Notes under the pieces: model-generated
Seen by the model: only the letters and a program-made list of their open reading frames with translations
Databases searched by the model: none
Told to the model about the DNA's origin: nothing
DNA from: an uncultured Eubacteriales bacterium
Lineage (GTDB): Bacteria > Bacillota > Clostridia > Peptostreptococcales > Anaerovoracaceae
Direction: 5' to 3'
Assembly: GCA_902773835.1 (NCBI GenBank)
Contig: CACYFZ010000006.1
Coordinates: 1 to 63,373 of the forward strand
DNA length: 63,373 nt
Part shown: in pieces, positions 58,647 to 63,373 of the stretch
Position numbering within the stretch: the stretch's first letter is position 1
How the letters are laid out: every line of letters starts with the position of its first letter
Made by a program: the position numbers and the translations under genes

Positions 58647-60119
58647 TTAGAGACTCTTGAGTAGTCCTGTAGCCTCATTGAACTCGTTGATAAGATCATC
58701 AACTTTAGCTCTTTCTTTTCTGAGTGCTCCCCAAGTGTTGGCATCGTCATACCAGAGTGCGTTGATCTCGTCAACTGTCTTACCCTGCTGCTCAACCCAT
58801 GTGTAGTACTTGAGGTTGTGGATTCTCTTTCTGTCAGTGTATCTGAGCTCGAGTAGGTTGTCTGCCTTCTCATCAAGAATGTGCTTGTTGAAGTGAAGTG
58901 CAGCCTTCTCGTGAGTGTACTCACCCTGCTCATCCTGGAGTTCCTTAATTCTGGAACCGTACATAACTGAAGAGTCTGTCATTACTGTAGCCAGTACGTC
59001 GTTCTCGTCCAGTTCATAGTACTTAGCCATCTTGATGCAGCAAAGCATGTTAGCTATGCCGCTGATGCCGAAGTATCCGAGGAGGTCAACGAGCTTAGGA
59101 TCAACGCCCTGCTCTTTGAGGTACTCACGACCGATGTCCTCGTTGAAGAGTCTGAGGAGGTTCTGGGAATCCTCATCATCGATAGCGATAACCATATCAG
59201 TATTCTTAACATTGTGGATCCAAGGAACGTGCTTGTCGCCGATACCTTCGATTCTGTGAGCACCGAATCCGTTGTCGAGGAGTGTCGGGCACTGGAGAGC
59301 CTCACCGACTGCGAGCTTAGCATTAGGATAGAGCTCTTTGAGTCTGTCTCCGGAAGCTGTTGTTCCTGCAGAACCTGATGTGAATGCCATACCGGCAAAT
59401 CTTCCGTTCTCGCCCTTGATCTCTTCGAATGCCTCCGCGATGGCGTTACCTGTAACATTGTAGTGCCACATGTAGTTACCCATCTGCTCGAACTGGTTGA
59501 GAATCCAAACATCTTCTCTTGTCTCTCTGAGTTCGTGTGTCTTATCGAAGATTTCCTTAACGTTTGACTCAGTACCAGGTGTAGCGATAACTTCGCTGGC
59601 GATAGTCTTGAGCCAATCGAATCTTTCTTTACTCATTCCTTCCGGAAGGATAGCGATTGAATATACTCCGAGGAGTGCGCTGTCAAAAGCTCCGCCTCTG
59701 CAGTAGTTACCTGTGGAAGGCCATACAGCTTTGTGGTAGCCTGTGTCGAACTGTCCTGTTACGAGTTCAGGAACGAGACATCCGTAGGAAGCTCCTACCT
59801 TGTGGCAGCCTGTAGGGAACCACTTACCGATCATGCAGATGATGCGGCACTTAACGCCTGTGAGTTCAGGTGGGAGTACGATATAGTTAGGGCCGTGGAA
59901 AAGTCCGCCGGATTCTTTCTGCTCATTCTTCCATGTAATACGGAAGAGGTTTACAGGATCGATATCCCAAAGGCCTACGCCTTTCAGCTTATCGAGAATC
60001 TTTTCAGGAATCTTCTCAGGATGCATCTGCTGCTCAATTGTAGGCAGAATAATCTTCTGCTCTTTAGCACGCTCGATGTTGTTCTTCAGACCTTTTTTGT
60101 TAATGGTAAGATCAAGCAT
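58647..60119 (-). CDS. PLP-dependent fold-type II enzyme of unknown substrate
   Basis: A 490-aa tryptophan-synthase-beta-like PLP enzyme, longer than most fold-type II enzymes. GCHKVGASYG (about residue 104) probably carries the Schiff-base lysine, FTSGSAGTTASGD and WPSTGNYCRGGAFDSALLG are phosphate-binding candidates. GCGGAGG precedes the ATG. I recall such proteins in anaerobes but no confirmed activity. Lyases on diaminopropionate (YgeX) or cysteine-synthase-like activity are alternatives; neither is established. Confidence 0.7.
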   Translation of the reverse strand: MLDLTINKKGLKNNIERAKEQKIILPTIEQQMHPEKIPEKILDKLKGVGLWDIDPVNLFRITWKNEQKESGGLFHGPNYIVLPPELTGVKCRIICMIGKWFPTGCHKVGASYGCLVPELVTGQFDTGYHKAVWPSTGNYCRGGAFDSALLGVYSIAILPEGMSKERFDWLKTIASEVIATPGTESNVKEIFDKTHELRETREDVWILNQFEQMGNYMWHYNVTGNAIAEAFEEIKGENGRFAGMAFTSGSAGTTASGDRLKELYPNAKLAVGEALQCPTLLDNGFGAHRIEGIGDKHVPWIHNVKNTDMVIAIDDEDSQNLLRLFNEDIGREYLKEQGVDPKLVDLLGYFGISGIANMLCCIKMAKYYELDENDVLATVMTDSSVMYGSRIKELQDEQGEYTHEKAALHFNKHILDEKADNLLELRYTDRKRIHNLKYYTWVEQQGKTVDEINALWYDDANTWGALRKERAKVDDLINEFNEATGLLKSL

Positions 60120-60229
60120 TTATATACCTCCGCTTAATGTTTAAAATAAATGTCGCTCATCCGCGATATTGTTACTAATTCAGCGATTAAATTTTATCAA
60201 ACAAAATTATTTAGTGTCAACAAAATTTT

Positions 60230-61132
60230 TTAGTTTTCGGGTATATTATTTTTGATTAAAACGCAGATGATAATAATCGCAGCCCCTGCGACTCCCACAA
60301 GTGATAATCTTTCACCCAGAATAGCAAAAGAAAAGATTGCCGTCATAACCGGGCATAAGCTTTGAAGCATTGCCACATGGCTTTCGCTTATCTCTGTGAG
60401 CGCCAGATTTTGCATCAGATATCCAAGGAATGTGCACATTATCGCCAGATACAAAATGATAAGCCAAACCTTCACAGACTCTATGTGAACTTCAACGCCT
60501 CTTTCGAAGATGAAGCTACCTGCTATAGCCAATACAGCGGAACATGCCGCCTGAAGAGCGGTCATCGACAGCGGGTCTACGCTCTCAAGATTTTTCCTGC
60601 TAAAGACAAGGGCTCCTGCCATGCAGCAAGCTGCTATGATTGTCACTACCTCTCCTGCTCCGAAGCCGGAGAGTCCGCCTTTTACGCACAGCATATATAT
60701 TCCCGGCAGTACCAAAATTTGTACCAGCAGATGCTGTCGCCTGAGTTTTTTTCCGAAGAAAAGAAATGCAAAAGCAGGAGTGATAATTACGGAAAGCGAC
60801 CTTAAAAATGCTACAGATGTCGCGTCAGTCATTGAAAGCGCCACATTATTCAGAAGATAGCAAAAACCCATGCATGTCCCGGGCACCAGCCAGGCGTGTA
60901 CCGGGACAGTTTTCAAGGTATTAAAAATGCGCTTCCTGAAAAACAGAAAGCACACAAGAAAAGCTATGCAATATCGAACGGACATCATCGAGAATACCGG
61001 CACGGTCTTAAAAGCTATTTTGGAAATAGGGTCTCCGAAGCCGTAAACAACAGACTGAAGCACGATAAGTCCCTCTGCCCATAGTCTTCCTCTTATATTC
61101 CTGCCTCCAGAACTCATAGAATCCCGTCCCAT
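60230..61132 (-). CDS. DMT-family (EamA) transporter
   Basis: A 300-aa membrane protein with about ten hydrophobic segments in two EamA repeats (VVYGFGDPISKIAFK and AGALVFSRKN regions). Likely metabolite or amino-acid exporter; substrate not visible. AAGGAAT precedes the ATG. It is followed by the TSUP gene on the upstream side. Confidence 0.85.
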   Translation of the reverse strand: MGRDSMSSGGRNIRGRLWAEGLIVLQSVVYGFGDPISKIAFKTVPVFSMMSVRYCIAFLVCFLFFRKRIFNTLKTVPVHAWLVPGTCMGFCYLLNNVALSMTDATSVAFLRSLSVIITPAFAFLFFGKKLRRQHLLVQILVLPGIYMLCVKGGLSGFGAGEVVTIIAACCMAGALVFSRKNLESVDPLSMTALQAACSAVLAIAGSFIFERGVEVHIESVKVWLIILYLAIMCTFLGYLMQNLALTEISESHVAMLQSLCPVMTAIFSFAILGERLSLVGVAGAAIIIICVLIKNNIPEN

Positions 61133-61166
61133 ATATTCCTTTCCCTCTCATCTTCCCTAATCGGGA

Positions 61167-61943
61167 TTATATCATCTCGCTGATAATACGAATAAAGAAT
61201 ATAACCATTACGGTAATCATCAAAGGCTTTACTATCTTTGCACCTTTGTCCATAAACAGGTTTACTCCGATGTAGTTGCCTACTATTGCAAAGAGTCCTG
61301 CCGTAAGTCCCAGCGGTATAAGCACCTTAGCGTTCATCAGATAAACCACAAGAGAAGACAGATTAGTCGTGAGGTTGATGGCCTTTGCCGTTCCGTTTGC
61401 TTCACCGAGTTTGAATTTCGCAACTCCGGTAAGAAGCAGAATCAGGAAGGTCCCCGTACCCGGTCCGTAAAAGCCGTCATATACGCCTATTACAAATGCA
61501 ATTACAGCCGCCAAAATAACATACTTGATGCTGTCAGCATCTTCGACTTCTTCGTTTGCAGGTCTGTCCATGCTCTTGGTGCGCATAATATACACCGCGG
61601 TTACGGGTATGATCACGAGCATCAGTTTCATAAACAGATCCGCAGAAACCATAAGCGCCAGTTTGGCACCAAGCGAACCGCCGAAAATTGCAGCCACTAT
61701 GCAGATAATCGCTTTCTTCCACGGAATATTACCCGCTCTTCCCAGTTTAAAAGTTGCCAGGGTAGTTCCCATGCTTGCACTGAGCTTGTTAGTAGCAATC
61801 GATGTATGCGCAGGCAAACCCGCTATCATATACGCCGGCACGGAAATAAGTCCGCCGCCGCCTGCTACCGCATCCACAAAGCCGCTGAGGAAAACCAGCG
61901 GACATACTATCAAAAAAGTCTGTAAACTAAGTTCCATGTCCAT
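61167..61943 (-). CDS. TSUP-family (TauE/SafE) permease
   Basis: A 258-aa membrane protein with about eight hydrophobic segments. GFVDAVAGGGGLISVPAYM and GVYDGFYGPGTGTFLILL are the two TauE/SafE repeats. Family members move sulfite, sulfoacetate or other anions. No gene context for the substrate. The ribosome site is weak. Confidence 0.85.
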   Translation of the reverse strand: MDMELSLQTFLIVCPLVFLSGFVDAVAGGGGLISVPAYMIAGLPAHTSIATNKLSASMGTTLATFKLGRAGNIPWKKAIICIVAAIFGGSLGAKLALMVSADLFMKLMLVIIPVTAVYIMRTKSMDRPANEEVEDADSIKYVILAAVIAFVIGVYDGFYGPGTGTFLILLLTGVAKFKLGEANGTAKAINLTTNLSSLVVYLMNAKVLIPLGLTAGLFAIVGNYIGVNLFMDKGAKIVKPLMITVMVIFFIRIISEMI

Positions 61944-62157
61944 CAGTATACCCGAGAAAAACAGGCGCTATCAAGTAAAACGCTAATAATAATGATGCGC
62001 CCTCTTCCAGCATTAATCTAAGCACATGGACAAACATAAACATGTTCTTGCCCACATGCTTACCCACAGCCGTGTCAATTATAGGTTTCGGCACTTACCC
62101 ACAGCCTCCACAGCTACTGCTACGAGGAAGTCTATCTAAACAGTAACTATCGGTATG
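61944..62157. other. Short intergenic region
   Basis: No gene. Three DnaA-box-like 9-mers (TTGCCCACA at 62048, TTACCCACA at 62060 and 62095) are seen; each differs from TTATCCACA by one or two bases. No terminator was recognised. Confidence 0.35.
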
Positions 62158-62979
62158 TTATTCTCCGATAACACTATTACGCACGATATCCTCTATCGGA
62201 ATAATATCAAAACCTCCGTTTAGATCGTCAAAAGTGAAAAAAATATTTATGCCCTGTACAAACCCCGCTCTTAGATAATGATATACCTTCTCTGCAAATC
62301 TGTTTCTGTAAAACTCGCTGTCCATCATTCCTTGGTGTTCTATTATAATCTCACTTGAGGTATCGATATCTGACAATATCGTAAAGTCAGGAACAAGGAG
62401 TTTTCCGTCAATTTTTGTAGGCAGCTCATATATGAAAGCCGCATCAACTGATAGCAGATAGTTGTAAATCATGGCCTCAGATTTTGATCTGACAAAATTG
62501 CCATCATTTGTTCTTTTGTTCAATTCATGAGGCTTATATATTTCATATCTGCTTTTTAAAGCTTCAGCTCTCTCCTTCCACAATCGCTTATTGTTTCTGA
62601 AAGAAACACTTCCTATGTGCGGATTACTATAAACTTTCGGCAGTGTCTCATTTATCGAATCATAACCTGTCATCTGAATTTCATTAATTAAGGTTTTTAC
62701 CAAGCCTATATTATTATCAATTCTTTCGAGATAATCATCCACATATCTCAGCTCTTTTATATTCCTGACTTCATCATTGTTATCGCCGCCCAAATACTTA
62801 TGCCTTGATCCGCCCTTTTTACGAACAGAGTAATATGTCTTTCCCTTTGCAAAGGTTTTTCCTCTCAAGAAGCAATTCCTATATTTCTCAAGTTCATAGG
62901 CCCTTTTTTCCTGTGCGTCACGGATAGTTTCTAAATCTTTAAGATATAAATTTGCTGTTTGCAACAATCTCTTTTCCAT
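62158..62979 (-). CDS. Unassigned protein with PD-(D/E)xK-like C-terminus
   Basis: A 273-aa protein I do not recognise by name. The N-terminal 120 residues are charged and helical-looking with a KKGGSRHKYLGGD stretch. The C-terminal part has RSKSEAMIYNYLLS, ELPTKIDG, LLVPDFTI and IIIEHQGMMD, a spacing like the E-(x)-PD-ExQ core of PD-(D/E)xK nucleases. It has no ribosome site of note and no operon partner. Similar small nuclease-like proteins occur in clostridial accessory DNA, but the match here is by motif only. Confidence 0.6.
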   Translation of the reverse strand: MEKRLLQTANLYLKDLETIRDAQEKRAYELEKYRNCFLRGKTFAKGKTYYSVRKKGGSRHKYLGGDNNDEVRNIKELRYVDDYLERIDNNIGLVKTLINEIQMTGYDSINETLPKVYSNPHIGSVSFRNNKRLWKERAEALKSRYEIYKPHELNKRTNDGNFVRSKSEAMIYNYLLSVDAAFIYELPTKIDGKLLVPDFTILSDIDTSSEIIIEHQGMMDSEFYRNRFAEKVYHYLRAGFVQGINIFFTFDDLNGGFDIIPIEDIVRNSVIGE

Positions 62980-63373
62980 ATATAAATGGTATTACAATGT
63001 GAGATTTGATTTCAAACAAAAGACGCACGAATTCCGACAATACACGCACTAATTTTGAAATTAGTGTTATCTTCTGTTCCGACCAGTAAGCTTCCGTTTT
63101 TGGGGATAATCTCTATCTATTATTTCACAGGGCAATTACAAGTATTTTTATCAATTGAAAAGGAGTCCTCTCATCCGCTCGTAAACAGCCCCTACATTCT
63201 ACACTCTACCCTACTTTTTACTTACCAATCTAGCGAATAATAATCACTGTAAGTAATTGCACCATTTGGCAGCCCTAATGTGCTCCCCATGTAAAGGACA
63301 CATGGAAAAAATTTTTACACAATTTACACTAGCATCGAATCCGGGTATTCTCCAGTGGTAATAAGTTTATAGT
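62980..63373. other. Non-coding end of the window
   Basis: No gene seen. A perfect hairpin CACTAATTT/AAATTAGTG with a 2-base spacer lies at 63047-63066. CATGT/ACATG at about 63288-63305 is a second small inverted repeat. AT-rich. Confidence 0.5.

Noticed and set aside
62048..62103. Replication origin from DnaA-like boxes
   Set aside because: Only three imperfect boxes, no dnaA, dnaN or AT-rich unwinding tract beside them.

Overview
The window reads as chromosome from a strictly anaerobic, Gram-positive (Clostridia-like) bacterium. Base composition is moderate by eye. Ribosome sites are strong AGGAGG types, GTG and TTG starts are frequent, and many genes are separated by rho-independent terminators. 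A group-B-type [FeFe] hydrogenase, selenium-dependent molybdenum hydroxylase (SDMH) maturation genes, an LtaS-type phosphoglycerol transferase and lipoprotein-anchored ABC binding proteins fit this. No tRNA, rRNA or complete transposon was recognised. Nearly all genes are on the minus strand.

Region 1 (171-15190) is a hexuronate unit. Two minus-strand operons encode the galacturonate branch (uxaC, uxaB, uxaA), KDG kinase and KDPG aldolase, a ribose-type ABC transporter with two permeases, and four less expected enzymes (cyclase family, ketopantoate-reductase-like, amidohydrolase, cupin). A GntR/FCD regulator lies at the end of the unit. An identical 14-bp palindrome sits between the -35 and -10 boxes of both operon promoters, so the regulator probably controls both.

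Region 2 (15199-28610) is the first purine block: adenine deaminase, an AzgA/PbuG-type permease, YqeB, a hydantoinase/dihydropyrimidinase, the three-subunit XdhABC, and a divergent YgfM-XdhD pair. It parallels the E. coli ygf/xdh/yqe cluster.

Region 3 (28565-31690) holds a repeat-rich intergenic stretch, including four 20-bp palindromes at an exact 34-bp period, then an LTA-synthase-like enzyme and a phosphodiesterase.

Region 4 (31687-39070) supplies molybdenum cofactor: modABC-moaC, and a ModE-like regulator followed by a MoeA-like protein, a domain-swapped XdhC-family protein, MoaA and a MOSC-MogA fusion. A shared 26-bp inverted repeat covers the modA promoter and the leader of the ModE-like operon. 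A degenerate third copy lies in the xdhA/ygfM divergent region.

Region 5 (39153-53535) is the second purine block: pyrBI, xpt, a fused 958-aa selenium-type xanthine dehydrogenase preceded by a highly structured 170-bp element, an M20 amidohydrolase, guanine deaminase, a nucleoside (BMP-type) ABC transporter, and divergent mocA-yqeC.

Region 6 (53858-63373) has a uracil/xanthine permease, threonine synthase, the hydrogenase, a large PLP enzyme, two exporters and an unassigned nuclease-like protein.

Together regions 2, 4, 5 and 6 describe import of nucleosides and bases, deamination to hypoxanthine and xanthine, redox at molybdenum centres with likely labile selenium, probable hydrolytic ring opening and a possible hydrogen sink. 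That is purine or urate use as an anaerobic substrate. The sequence does not show which substrates are oxidised or reduced.
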